From Ferrovibrio xuzhouensis (lineage in GTDB: Bacteria > Pseudomonadota > Alphaproteobacteria > Ferrovibrionales > Ferrovibrionaceae), in the NCBI RefSeq assembly GCF_042648965.1, contig NZ_JBHRYJ010000003.1, positions 434,001 to 498,000 of the forward strand: a DNA stretch of 64,000 nt, in the 5' to 3' direction. A program made the position numbers and the translations under genes. Numbering within the stretch: the stretch's first letter is position 1; every line of letters begins with the position of its first letter. The notes below the pieces were generated by a model that was not told the origin of the DNA, made no database searches, and saw only the letters and a list, made by a program, of their open reading frames with translations. Positions 53,701-61,958 of the stretch are shown one piece after another.

Positions 53701-55084
53701 CCTTGCCGCCAGGAACCAGCGCCTGCGCATCCACTATCTCCTGGAGCCTGGCTGGAAGGCCGACGCCGCGATCCAGGGGCTCGGCCGCACCAATCGCACC
53801 AACCAGGCGCAGCCGCCGCTGTTCCGGCCGATCGCCAGCGACGTGAAGGCCGAGAAGCGCTTCCTCTCGACGATTGCGCGCCGGCTCGACACGCTCGGCG
53901 CCATCACGCGAGGGCAGCGTCAGACCGGCGGCCAGGGCCTGTTCCGTCCCGAGGACAATCTGGAGAGCCCCTATGCCCGCGATGCGCTTCGCCAGCTCTA
54001 CCTGCTGCTGGTCCGCGGCAAGGTCGAGGGCTGCTCGCTCGACCGGTTCGAGTCCGCCACCGGCCTCAAGCTCATGGATGACAACGGCATCAAGGACGAG
54101 CTGCCGCCGATCACCACCTTCCTCAATCGCCTACTGGCGCTGACCATCGACCTGCAGGGCGTGCTCTTCACAACGTTCGAGCAGCTCCTGACCGCCAAGG
54201 TCGAGGGTGCGATCCGCAGCGGCGTCTACGATGTCGGGCTTGAGACGCTGCAGGCCGAGAGCTTCGTCGTCACCGACAGCCAGGTGATCCATACCCATCC
54301 GGGCACCGGCGCCGAAACCCGACTGCTCACCATCATCCGGCGCGAGCGCAACCGGCCGATCACGCTCACCGATGCGCTCGACCATCTGTCCGACCCGCGC
54401 GCTCGGCTGCTGGTCAACGGCCGCTCCGGCCGGGCCGCGGTGCAAGTCCCCGCGCCGTCGATGATGCTCGACGATGGCGAGATCGAGCGCCGCGTCTGCC
54501 TGATCCGGCCCATGGAGCAGCACTATGCGCCGCTACGCATGATGGACGAGACCCATTGGGAGGAAGCCGATCGCGCTCGTTTCGCGGCCGCATGGTTGGC
54601 GGAGCTGAACGACGTGCCGGAGTTCTCCGACAGCACGATCCATATCGTCGCAGGGCTGCTGTTGCCGATCTGGAAACGGCTGCCGGACGAGTCGACCCGC
54701 GTCTATCGGCTCCAGACCGATGCCGGCGAGCGCATCATCGGCCGTCGCGTCTCACCCGCCTGGGCGGCGAACGCCACGACGACGGGCGCCGCGTCGCTGA
54801 CGCCGGAGCAGGCCTTCGGGGCCCTGATGGACGGCACGACGATCCTCGACCTCGCCGAAGGCCTTCAGCTTCGCCGCGCACGCGTGATGAGCGCCCACCG
54901 ACTGGAGCTGACCGGATTCACCGAGGCCATGCGCGACCGTCTGCGGGCCTATGGTCTCTTCAGCGAGATCATCTCGTGGAAGCTGCGCTTCTTCGTGCCG
55001 GCCGACGCCACAGGACCGACCGTTCTCGCAAAACTTCTCGACACGTTCCCAGTCGCGCGCATTTCCGAGCGGGAGGCCGCGTGA
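50762..55084 (+). CDS. Large N6-methyltransferase/strawberry-notch-like helicase fusion
   Basis: 1440 residues. N-terminal ~300 form a Rossmann methyltransferase: VLEPSAGTGLLALLAEIAGS (SAM site) and VIMNPPFSVMANV (NPPF near 215, the N6-adenine active site). A superfamily 2 helicase of strawberry-notch type follows: Walker A LGDGTGAGKGRQSAG (near 500), Walker B VIIFDESHAM (near 607), and arginine-finger QGLGRTNRTNQ (near 1002). A long helicase C-terminal domain ends the protein. Such proteins are conserved in proteobacterial plasmids and integrative elements; roles in DNA protection or processing during transfer are presumed. The following gene starts in its stop codon. Confidence 0.9.
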   Translation: MLHAPVSGAAPAASLPLAPDAPPATAILAAAAHLLPHLEQGRPVGAAILRSAMEQAFGASDASGAWDWKTAYDACEAATVLFLRKYGKPLFRKAASPAARLAALTKIAGLLPTHTRRSEEAQTFQQFSTPIPLGLAALTAASLTSADRVLEPSAGTGLLALLAEIAGSNLILNELAETRADLLASLFPALIVTRFDAAQIDDHLDRAAIPSVVIMNPPFSVMANVSGRVADAAYRHVASALARLAPGGRLVAITGANFSPELPAWRDSFVRLQERGRVVFTAAIAGSVYAKHGTTIETRLTVIDKAPAEDAARVPESAGLAPDVATLLAWIERDVPPRMAVTLPTVATEPAPRTVRGYLARVASAAPARRIAEIEGVPLHYETVDWTPPEGGRLSDSIYEPYVLQSIRIPDAQPHPTKLVQSAAMASVAPPKPGYRPTLPAAIASDGVLSDAQLETVIYAGEAHGEYLAGAWTVDETADLVSAAPDDAPNAVRFRRGFMLGDGTGAGKGRQSAGIILDNWLQGRRKAVWISKSDKLLEDAQRDWSALGMERLLVTPLSRFPQGTPIRLNEGVLFLTYATLRSDDRGEKLSRVKQIVEWLGSDFDGVIIFDESHAMQNAGGGKGERGGVAPSQQGRAGLRLQHALPNARIVYVSATGATTVHNLAYAQRLGLWGGDDFPFANRAEFVEAVENGGVAAMEVLARDLRALGLYTARSLSYDGVEYELIEHQLTPEQTRIYDAYAGAFAIIHNHLDAAMQAANITGDSGTLNRQAKSAARSAFESAKQRFFGHLLTSMKTPTLVRSIEQDLADGHTAVIQIVSTGEALMERRLAEIPTEEWNDVCVDITPREYVLDYLAHSFPVQLYEPFSDSEGNLSSRPVYRDGQPVESREAVARRDELIERLASLTPVPGALDQIVQRFGTDVVAEVTGRSRRVVRKGERLVVENRAASANLAEAAAFMDDQKRVLVFSDAGGTGRSYHADLAARNQRLRIHYLLEPGWKADAAIQGLGRTNRTNQAQPPLFRPIASDVKAEKRFLSTIARRLDTLGAITRGQRQTGGQGLFRPEDNLESPYARDALRQLYLLLVRGKVEGCSLDRFESATGLKLMDDNGIKDELPPITTFLNRLLALTIDLQGVLFTTFEQLLTAKVEGAIRSGVYDVGLETLQAESFVVTDSQVIHTHPGTGAETRLLTIIRRERNRPITLTDALDHLSDPRARLLVNGRSGRAAVQVPAPSMMLDDGEIERRVCLIRPMEQHYAPLRMMDETHWEEADRARFAAAWLAELNDVPEFSDSTIHIVAGLLLPIWKRLPDESTRVYRLQTDAGERIIGRRVSPAWAANATTTGAASLTPEQAFGALMDGTTILDLAEGLQLRRARVMSAHRLELTGFTEAMRDRLRAYGLFSEIISWKLRFFVPADATGPTVLAKLLDTFPVARISEREAA

Positions 55085-56121
55085 TGGCCCGCCAGGACGC
55101 CTCCGATCTTGCACATCGTCTGCGCCGGCAGGCCGAGGCAGTGTGCCGTCACTATCTCTCCAACGGCCGCCGCGAGGGCGGCTACTGGCTGGTGGGCGAC
55201 GTGCGCAACACGCCGGGTCGCTCGATGTATGTCCGGCTCAAGGACTCGCCGAAGGGCCCCTCCGGCAAATGGACCGACGCTGCAACCGGCGAGCATGGCG
55301 ATCTCCTCGACGTGATCCGCGAGAGCTGCGGCCTCATCGACTTCAAGGACGTCGCCGACGAGGCCCGGACCTTCCTCAGCATGCCGCCGCCGGAGCCGGA
55401 GCCCCACCAGCAGCATCGGCAGAGCCCGGCGCCGCACGGTTCGCCCGAAGCGGCACGACGGCTGTTCGCCATGTCGCAGCCGATCATCGGCACCCACGTA
55501 CAAGCGTATCTCCGTGAACGCGGCATTACGGATTTACGCGGAACCGGAAATCTGCGCTTCCACCCGCGCTGCTACTATCGACCCGACGAGAATTCGCCGA
55601 CCGAAACATGGCCGGCGATGATCGCCGCCGTCACCGACCTCGACGGCAGAATCACCGGGGCGCATCGCACCTGGCTCGATCCGCGCCGTCGCGACAAGGC
55701 TCCGATCGACACGCCACGGCGGGCAATGGGCGACCTTCTCGGCAACGCGGTCCGCTTCGGCATCGGCGGCGAAGTGATGGCGGCGGGCGAAGGCATCGAG
55801 ACGGTTCTGTCCCTCCGGCAGGTCCTTCCCCACATGCCGATGCTGGCGGCGCTCTCTGCGGCTCATCTCGCCGCGATCCTGTTCCCCGACACGCTGCGGC
55901 GGCTCTACATCGTCCGCGACAACGATCCGGCCGGTGACGGCGCTCGCGACAGCCTGATCGAACGGGCGAACGCGGCCGGGATCGAAGCGATCGTCATCTC
56001 GCCCGAGCTGGGCGACTTCAACGAGGATCTCCGCACCCTCGGCCTGGACGCACTGCGGATGGAAGCCCGGTTGCAGGTCGCACCGCAGGACGTGGCCCGC
56101 TTCATGGCGTTGGCGGCATAG
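55084..56121 (+). CDS. Toprim-domain protein, primase-like (DUF7146)
   Basis: 345 residues from MARQDASDLAHRLRRQAEAV, overlapping the helicase stop (TGATG). The N-terminal domain resembles the zinc/primase lead-in of plasmid primases but lacks clear zinc cysteines (YWLVGDVRNTPGRSMYVRLK). The C-terminal Toprim fold has MAAGEGIETVLSLRQV (catalytic Glu near 235) and YIVRDNDPAGDGARDS (D-x-D near 275). It probably primes or processes DNA of the element with the helicase. Confidence 0.85.
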   Translation: MARQDASDLAHRLRRQAEAVCRHYLSNGRREGGYWLVGDVRNTPGRSMYVRLKDSPKGPSGKWTDAATGEHGDLLDVIRESCGLIDFKDVADEARTFLSMPPPEPEPHQQHRQSPAPHGSPEAARRLFAMSQPIIGTHVQAYLRERGITDLRGTGNLRFHPRCYYRPDENSPTETWPAMIAAVTDLDGRITGAHRTWLDPRRRDKAPIDTPRRAMGDLLGNAVRFGIGGEVMAAGEGIETVLSLRQVLPHMPMLAALSAAHLAAILFPDTLRRLYIVRDNDPAGDGARDSLIERANAAGIEAIVISPELGDFNEDLRTLGLDALRMEARLQVAPQDVARFMALAA

Positions 56122-56418
56122 CCGGCAGGAGAATGGGCGTGCGCGACGCCGCCGTGCTCGGCGGATGCGTCAATTCGTCGAAGGGGGACCGCGCCTCGGC
56201 CTTCGAGAGGGCGATCGGCCCACAAGCCGGACAGCCGGGCAATGGCGGCGGCCGACTATTTTCCGGCGCGGCCTGAAGGCCGCTTTCCATCGCGAGACAA
56301 AATAGCCGGCCTTAGCCATCGAGCCCTGCGCTTGCGCTCCGGGTGCCCGGCCGTCCGGCTGGTGGGCTTCGTCGCCATGAAGGCCGCGACGGTCGCGGTC
56401 CAACCGACGGAGCATCCC
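56122..56418. other. Spacer between Toprim and DUF2493 genes
   Basis: 297 bp. The frame of the next gene is open across it, but homology and a sensible ribosome-binding site (CGGAGCATCCC) favour the ATG at 56419. No terminator or repeat recognised. Confidence 0.4.
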
Positions 56419-57342
56419 ATGCGCGAGCACGACGACTACGAACCGCACCACGAATCCTCACCCACCGACCATGTCCTCAACGAACTCCAGCTCCACGGCT
56501 ACCGACCCTTCGCCGACGAGCCCGACCAGAGGCTTTTGCCCGATGGCAACGCGGTCGCAGGTGCGGTCGCCGACATCTTCGACGCTCTGATCGGCACCCT
56601 GGAGGATACGCGCCTCGAACCCGACCTCGACGATCTCCTGTGGTCGACGGTCAACGTCTTCCACCGCGCCACCGAACGGATCGGCCGAGAACTGGACGAC
56701 AACGAGCAGGCCCAGAAGCGCGCGCAGCGGGAGCAGGACGGCAGCGAGGTGAAGTCGGTCGAGCTGGAGCGCCTGATCGCCGAGGGCATGACCCTGATCG
56801 AGCGCCAGAACGCCTTCGAGCTGATGCGCGACCAGGCCGCCGATCACTACGAACGCCACGTCGGCAAGGCATGGCTACCCCGCAGCGGATCGAAGGTCAA
56901 CCATCGCAACCTCACCGCAGCGATGATCGACAGCCGGGACTTCCTCATGGCGAAGAAGCGCGCCGATCAGGAAGCGCTCCTTCCGCCCGGGCCGAAGATC
57001 ATCGTCACCGGCGGGCTCGAATTCGACGACCACCGGCTGATCTGGGCCAAGCTCGACCAGGTCCACGAGAAGCACCCCGACATGGTGCTGATCCACGGCA
57101 AGTCGCCGAAGGGCGCCGAGAAGATCGCCGCGCTCTGGGCGAAGAATCGCAATGTCCCGCAGATCGGCTTTGCGCCCGACTGGACGAAGCACGGTCGCGC
57201 GGCGCCCTTCAAGCGCAACGACGAGATGCTGCAGATCGTGCCGAAGGGCGTGATGCACTTCCCCGGCACCGGCATCAACGACAACCTCGCCGACAAGGCC
57301 AAGAAGCTCGGCATCCCGGTCTGGAAGTTCGGCGGCGCGTAA
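56419..57342 (+). CDS. DUF2493 domain protein of integrative element
   Basis: 307 residues from MREHDDYEPHHESSPTDHVL. Acidic helical N-terminal half; the C-terminal DUF2493 (SLOG-like Rossmann) domain has KIIVTGGLEFDDHRLIWAKL, MVLIHGKSPKGAEKIAALWA and GVMHFPGTGINDNLADKAK. SLOG-type domains bind nucleotides or nucleotide-derived signals. A constant companion of the parB-like and Toprim genes in this class of element; exact role unknown. Confidence 0.85.
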   Translation: MREHDDYEPHHESSPTDHVLNELQLHGYRPFADEPDQRLLPDGNAVAGAVADIFDALIGTLEDTRLEPDLDDLLWSTVNVFHRATERIGRELDDNEQAQKRAQREQDGSEVKSVELERLIAEGMTLIERQNAFELMRDQAADHYERHVGKAWLPRSGSKVNHRNLTAAMIDSRDFLMAKKRADQEALLPPGPKIIVTGGLEFDDHRLIWAKLDQVHEKHPDMVLIHGKSPKGAEKIAALWAKNRNVPQIGFAPDWTKHGRAAPFKRNDEMLQIVPKGVMHFPGTGINDNLADKAKKLGIPVWKFGGA

Positions 57343-57387
57343 GCGCCGCCATCTTTCACCTTCAACCGTCCCGACAAACGAAAGCGT

Positions 57388-58092
57388 TCAAGGCTGCTGG
57401 CGCCAGAACTGCGTGCTGTAGTTGTTCAACCCGCGACTATGCGAGTCGACTGTCGCTTGGAAGGTGTCCGGGATCTTGTCTCCCTCACCGCCGTCCCTGA
57501 AATAGTCCCTGACCGAATAGAGCGCGCCTCTCATCAGGTGCTCCCAGGTTTGATAGAGCGTGTTTTGTAGGTCCTGCTCTTGCTTCGCGGCGCTCGGCTT
57601 TCGCTTGGGGGCCGGCCTCGTATAGTCCGGACGCAGATCGACGTCATGGACGAAGGTTATGTGGCCGAACTTCCACTCGTCATCGACCGTCCCGCGCCAC
57701 CGATAGCTCACCCTGACACTCAGATGTTTGCTGAAGCGATGAGGCGGCATGATCTGGTCATCAACGGTGAAGAGCTGCGCGTCTTTCTGTTCGGTTTCCA
57801 GCCGTTGCTTCATAGCCCCGACGGCGAAGGTCAAATCATGCCCTGCGCGGCGGAGAGCGTCTCCCGTTTGCGCGCGCTTTAGCGGCGCCTTGGCCTCGCG
57901 GTGTCTAGCCAAGGCCCGCTCGAAAGCATGGAGTTTCGTTGCGATGTAGGTGCCGCAATTTCCGAGACGCAGACGGTGCAGATCACCCGATCTTTCCTCT
58001 CGGATCGCCTGATCGATGAGCCTGTCCAATTCGCTGGCGTCGATCGTCGCGATGGCGACCTGTTCATCGCGTGGGATGGTGATCTCTCCCAT
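57388..58092 (-). CDS. Hypothetical protein
   Basis: 234 residues from MGEITIPRDEQVAIATIDAS. A mixed charged protein; central strands RVSYRWRGTVDDEWKFGHIT and HDVDLRPDYTRP, and a helical C-terminus ending YSTQFWRQQP. No family recognised. Convergent with the DUF2493 gene (45 nt apart). Composition is slightly lower in GC than the backbone, so it may be cargo. Confidence 0.65.
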   Translation of the reverse strand: MGEITIPRDEQVAIATIDASELDRLIDQAIREERSGDLHRLRLGNCGTYIATKLHAFERALARHREAKAPLKRAQTGDALRRAGHDLTFAVGAMKQRLETEQKDAQLFTVDDQIMPPHRFSKHLSVRVSYRWRGTVDDEWKFGHITFVHDVDLRPDYTRPAPKRKPSAAKQEQDLQNTLYQTWEHLMRGALYSVRDYFRDGGEGDKIPDTFQATVDSHSRGLNNYSTQFWRQQP

Positions 58093-58444
58093 GCCGGATA
58101 TCCTCTTTGTTTCTGATGAGGCATCGCTGTAACCGCCTCGGGGCTCCAGGCGCAGACGCCGAGTCACCTAGTGCAAGAATAGCCGACACGGAGTGACTTC
58201 GCACGGCTAAGCGCATGAGGTCTCCGGACTGATCTGTGCCTCCACGTAGAGCAAAGCACCCCCCGCTTATCTGCGCTGATCCTTGGTCCGACTGATCGCT
58301 TGACGCCATCAACCCGTAAAGGGTCGGCTATGCGAGCATGCCGCCGCTGCGGCTGCGCCTGCGCGGTGATTGCAGCGCTCAGTCCGACACTTCGGGCGCC
58401 TGTCAGCGGGGGATGGTCCTCCGCTCGAAACAGGAGCCGGATCG
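58093..58444. other. Intergenic region between divergent genes
   Basis: 352 bp upstream of two divergent genes. Contains probable promoters but no box I can assign. The stretch just before 58445 (GAAACAGGAGCC) supplies a ribosome-binding site. Confidence 0.4.
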
Positions 58445-58771
58445 ATGTCCCTCAACGACGCTCACGCCTTCGCCTTCAGCCTCGCCACCACGCTCATGGC
58501 CGCCATCGTCATCTTCCAGGCCGGCGACGGCACCCTCTCGGTGACGCCCGCCAGCGAGTATGACGGCGACATCGCCGCCATCGTCCATGATTATGATCCG
58601 TGGGAGATTATGAGCAGCTTTGCTTGGCGCTCGACCGAAGCGGCAGCGATGGTCGAGCGCGCATATTGCGCCACGCATCGCCCACCATCACCCACAGGAA
58701 GTGGAGTTCAGATCGCCGAAAACTTGACACGCGCGGCGAGCTTCTCCGCCGCTTCCTTGCGCTCGCTATAG
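58445..58771 (+). CDS. Small backbone protein with altered C-terminus at the ars junction
   Basis: 108 codons from MSLNDAHAFAFSLATTLMAA. The first ~55 residues (IVIFQAGDGTLSVTPASEYD, IAAIVHDYDPW) look like a conserved small protein of these elements. The rest (RPPSPTGSGVQIAENLTRAA) overlaps the end of arsH on the other strand and reads like chance translation. The gene may therefore have lost its native end when the arsenic module joined, somewhere in 58600-58710. Confidence 0.5.
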   Translation: MSLNDAHAFAFSLATTLMAAIVIFQAGDGTLSVTPASEYDGDIAAIVHDYDPWEIMSSFAWRSTEAAAMVERAYCATHRPPSPTGSGVQIAENLTRAASFSAASLRSL

Positions 58772-59430
58772 CGATTGGTGAGATAAGCGGAAGGGCCGCG
58801 CGTCAGCAGCGTGAACTTCATCAGCTCCTCGACGACATCAACGACGCGATCATAATAGGGAGACGGCTTCATCCGGCCGTCCTCATCGAACTGCTCATAA
58901 GCCTTGGCGACCGAGGATTGATTCGGAATCGTGATCATGCGCATCCAGCGGCCGAGGACACGCATCTGATTGACCGCATTGAACGACTGCGATCCGCCGC
59001 TCACCTGCATGACCGCGAGCGTCTTGCCCTGAGTGGGCCTGACCGCCCCGATCGACAGCGGTATCCAGTCGATCTGCGCCTTCATGACACCCGTCATGGC
59101 ACCATGGCGCTCCGGACTGCACCAGACCTGGCCCTCCGACCAAGCTGATAGCTCGCGCAGTTCCTGAACCTTTGGATGATCGACGGGCGCATCGTCCGGA
59201 AGCGGCAGGCCGCTGGGATTGAAGATGCGGGTCTCGGCGCCGAAAGCTTCGAGAAGACGCGCGGCTTCCTGGGCCTGAAACCGGCTGAACGATCGGCCGC
59301 GCAGGGAGCCGTAGAGCAGCAGGATGCGCGGCGGGTGCATCGGCGGGTCTGGGGTTAGCGCAGCCGTCGTCGGACGTTCGAACGCATCAGCATCGATGTT
59401 CGGCAAATCCGCCAAATCGGGCACCTGCAT
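58708..59430 (-). CDS. arsH: ArsH NADPH-dependent flavin reductase/organoarsenical oxidase
   Basis: 240 residues from MQVPDLADLPNIDADAFERP; its ATG overlaps the acr3 stop by one base. Flavodoxin-like FMN motif LLYGSLRGRSFSRFQAQEAA, then SPERHGAMTGVMKAQIDWIP and QVSGGSQSFNAVNQMRVLGR, all typical of ArsH. It oxidises trivalent organoarsenicals in this family. Last gene of the arsenic operon. Confidence 0.95.
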   Translation of the reverse strand: MQVPDLADLPNIDADAFERPTTAALTPDPPMHPPRILLLYGSLRGRSFSRFQAQEAARLLEAFGAETRIFNPSGLPLPDDAPVDHPKVQELRELSAWSEGQVWCSPERHGAMTGVMKAQIDWIPLSIGAVRPTQGKTLAVMQVSGGSQSFNAVNQMRVLGRWMRMITIPNQSSVAKAYEQFDEDGRMKPSPYYDRVVDVVEELMKFTLLTRGPSAYLTNRYSERKEAAEKLAARVKFSAI

Positions 59431-60485
59431 CACGGCGCTTCTTTGACGACGCGCGGCGCTGGTTGGCCGCGCTCGTACCAACTCTTCGATCGGTTCACGA
59501 TCCACACAACGGTGAGCATGACCGGCACCTCGATCAGCACGCCAACCACGGTGGCTAGTGCCGCGCCGGACTGGAAGCCGAACAGGCTGATTGCGGCAGC
59601 GACCGCCAACTCGAAAAAGTTGGAGGCGCCGATCAGGACGGAGGGGCCGGCAACGCAGTGCTGTTCGCCCGAAATCCGGTTCAGCAAATAGGCAAGACCA
59701 GCATTGAAATAAACCTGGATCAGGATCGGCACGGCGAGCAGCGCGATCACCAGAGGCTGTGCGATGATCTGTTCGCCCTGGAAGCCAAACAGCAGAACAA
59801 GCGTCGCCAGCAGCGCCACGAGGGAGACCGGCCCGAGCCTGGCCAGCAGCCGATCGAGGGCGGTTTGTCCGCCGGTCGCCAGCAGTTGGCGCCGGAGAAG
59901 CTGCGCAATTATCACCGGAATGATGATATACAGGACCACCGACAGGACGAGCGTGCCCCACGGCACGGTGATCGCGGAGAGCCCGAGCAGCAAGCCGACA
60001 ATCGGTGCGAAGGCCACGACCATGATCGCGTCGTTAAGCGCCACTTGGCTCAGCGTGAAATGCGGTTCGCCCTTGGTCAGGTTGGACCAGACGAACACCA
60101 TTGCGGTGCAGGGCGCGGCGGCAAGGATGATGAGTCCGGCAATGTAGCTATCGATCTGGCCAGCCGGCAGGTACGGCCGGAACAGGTATCCAATGAACAG
60201 CCAGCCGAGCAGCGCCATCGAGAATGGCTTGATCGCCCAATTGATGAATAGGGTGATGCCGATCCCGCGCCAATGGCGGCCGACTTCGCCGAGCGCGGCG
60301 AAATCGATCTTCAGCAGCATCGGAATAACCATCAGCCAGATCAGCACGGCGACCGGCAGATTGACCTTGGCGATCTCCGCAGCACCGATCACCTGAAATG
60401 TGCCGGGCATGATGTGCCCAAGCGCGATGCCAACGACGATGCACAAAGCAACCCAGAGGGTGAGATACCGTTCGAATGTGGACAT
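59430..60485 (-). CDS. acr3: Acr3-type arsenite efflux transporter
   Basis: 351 residues, about ten membrane helices. Acr3 signatures: PAGQIDSYIAGLIILAAAPC followed by TAMVFVWSNLTKGEP, with the essential cysteine in AAPCTAM, and ALNDAIMVVAFAPIVGLLL. Exports arsenite using the proton gradient. Starts 9 nt after arsC1 and overlaps arsH. Confidence 0.95.
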   Translation of the reverse strand: MSTFERYLTLWVALCIVVGIALGHIMPGTFQVIGAAEIAKVNLPVAVLIWLMVIPMLLKIDFAALGEVGRHWRGIGITLFINWAIKPFSMALLGWLFIGYLFRPYLPAGQIDSYIAGLIILAAAPCTAMVFVWSNLTKGEPHFTLSQVALNDAIMVVAFAPIVGLLLGLSAITVPWGTLVLSVVLYIIIPVIIAQLLRRQLLATGGQTALDRLLARLGPVSLVALLATLVLLFGFQGEQIIAQPLVIALLAVPILIQVYFNAGLAYLLNRISGEQHCVAGPSVLIGASNFFELAVAAAISLFGFQSGAALATVVGVLIEVPVMLTVVWIVNRSKSWYERGQPAPRVVKEAP

Positions 60486-60494
60486 AGCTCTTCC

Positions 60495-60920
60495 TTACGC
60501 CGTGGCTACGCGGCGGCCTTCTTCGTCCACCACGAGCTCTCCATCCTCCTTGATGAACTCCCCCTGCTGGGGCGGCAGCAGATTGAGCACTTCCTCGGAA
60601 GGACGGCAGAGCCGAACGCCTTGTGGCGTCACAACGATCGGCCGGTTGATCAGGATCGGATGCGCCATCATCGCATCGAGGAGATGGTCATCCGTAAGGC
60701 TCGGATCGCCCAGGCCAAGCTCCACATAGGGCGTGCCCTTCTCGCGTAGGAGCGCGCGAGAAGAGATGCCCATGCGGGCGATGAGCTGCTCGAGCATCCT
60801 CCGCGAGGGCGGCGTCTTCAGATACTCGATCACATGCGGCTCGATACCGGCATTACGGATCATCGCCAACGTGTTGCGCGAGGTTCCGCAGTCGGGATTG
60901 TGGTAGATGATGACGTCCAT
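60495..60920 (-). CDS. arsC: Arsenate reductase, glutaredoxin-linked type
   Basis: 141 residues from MDVIIYHNPDCGTSRNTLAM. Catalytic Cys11 in the HNPDCGTSRN motif; the arginine triad includes HPILINRPIVVTPQGVRLCR. Reduces arsenate to arsenite with glutathione and glutaredoxin. Lies 8 nt after the other arsC, an unrelated enzyme for the same reaction. Confidence 0.95.
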   Translation of the reverse strand: MDVIIYHNPDCGTSRNTLAMIRNAGIEPHVIEYLKTPPSRRMLEQLIARMGISSRALLREKGTPYVELGLGDPSLTDDHLLDAMMAHPILINRPIVVTPQGVRLCRPSEEVLNLLPPQQGEFIKEDGELVVDEEGRRVATA

Positions 60921-60928
60921 GATGTGCC

Positions 60929-61456
60929 TCACGCCGCGCTCGTGCGAGGCGACGTCGTGCCTTCGCTTTTGCCGATCTCGCGCAGCTTCGTGCCGAGTGC
61001 GATCTTGTCGAGGCTGTCCAGCGGCAGCGCCGCGAACACCCCGATGCGCGTCTTCATGTAGCGAAACGCGGTGACGAAGGCCGCTTCCTTCTGGACGTCG
61101 GAGCCTTCGACCGCAGCCGGATCCTCGATTCCCCAATGCGCCGTCATCGGCTGACCCGGCCAAACGGGGCAGGTCTCGCCGGCGGCGTCGTCGCAGACCG
61201 TGAACACGAAATCCATGACGGGCGCGCCAGGCTCCGCGAACTCTTCCCAGCTCTTGGAACGAAAGCCATCCGTCGGATAGTCGAGGCTGCCGAGCACCTT
61301 CAGCGCGAAGGGATTGACCTGGCCCTTCGGCTGGCTGCCAGCCCAAAAGGCGCGGAAATGACCGGCGCCATCTTTGCGCAGAATGCCTTCGGCCAAGATC
61401 GATCGGGCGGAATTGCCGGTGCAGAGGAACAGCACGTTATAGATACGGTCAGCCAT
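60929..61456 (-). CDS. arsC: Arsenate reductase, low-molecular-weight phosphatase type
   Basis: 175 residues. P-loop LFLCTGNSARSILAE (C-x5-R, Cys12 to Arg18) of the LMW-PTP fold, with later cysteines in FTVCDDAAGETCPVWPG that could relay electrons to thioredoxin. The start overlaps the arsR stop by 8 bp. A longer form than the 130-residue staphylococcal ArsC, typical of proteobacteria. Confidence 0.92.
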   Translation of the reverse strand: MADRIYNVLFLCTGNSARSILAEGILRKDGAGHFRAFWAGSQPKGQVNPFALKVLGSLDYPTDGFRSKSWEEFAEPGAPVMDFVFTVCDDAAGETCPVWPGQPMTAHWGIEDPAAVEGSDVQKEAAFVTAFRYMKTRIGVFAALPLDSLDKIALGTKLREIGKSEGTTSPRTSAA

Positions 61457-61820
61457 GAGCGACCTCCTTGGACGACGTTTTTTGTGATGGGCAGCAGGGA
61501 GACAGGTCGGCGATCAGCGGCGCGCACAGCTCCGGTCGGCTGCCGCAGCAATCCTTGACGAGGAAGCCAGTGAGCCCTCGCACCGCCTCAAGCTGGGCGC
61601 GATAAACGATGGAGCGGCTCTGGCGCTCGGCCTCGATAAGACCGGCGCGGGTCAGAATGGCGAGATGCGTCGACATGGTGTTGTGGGGCACGTCCATGCG
61701 GCGTGCGACCTCGCCGGCCGGCAGGCCATCGGGTTCGTGCTCCATCAGAAGCCGAAACACCCCCAGCCGGGTGGGCTGGGCGAGCGCCGAGAAGGCGAGG
61801 ATGGCTTGATCTGCGTCCAT
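61449..61820 (-). CDS. arsR: ArsR-family arsenite-responsive repressor
   Basis: 123 residues. Winged helix ARRMDVPHNTMSTHLAILTR. The arsenite-binding thiols lie in the C-terminal part, KDCCGSRPELCAP and LSPCCPSQKT, as in the alphaproteobacterial ArsR type rather than the E. coli CxC type. First gene of the ars operon; it represses until As(III) binds. Confidence 0.93.
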   Translation of the reverse strand: MDADQAILAFSALAQPTRLGVFRLLMEHEPDGLPAGEVARRMDVPHNTMSTHLAILTRAGLIEAERQSRSIVYRAQLEAVRGLTGFLVKDCCGSRPELCAPLIADLSPCCPSQKTSSKEVAHG

Positions 61821-61958
61821 ACGTCGAGACTACTGGACATATGGAGATAATGCAAGCCGCCATCGACGGTGCGCGAAGAGACGACTCCGTCCAGGCTATC
61901 TGTTGAACTGCACATAATCCGGAGGCCTGCTCGAAATCCCCACAAATGGAGATCGAGC
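61821..61958. other. Divergent promoter region of arsR and recombinase genes
   Basis: 138 bp between the arsR start and the first right-end recombinase. Contains the ars promoter; TGGACATATGGA at 61833-61844 is a weak palindrome that might be the ArsR site. AATCCGGAGG (61916-61925) is purine-rich but lies 33 nt from the recombinase start, so its role is unclear. Confidence 0.4.
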
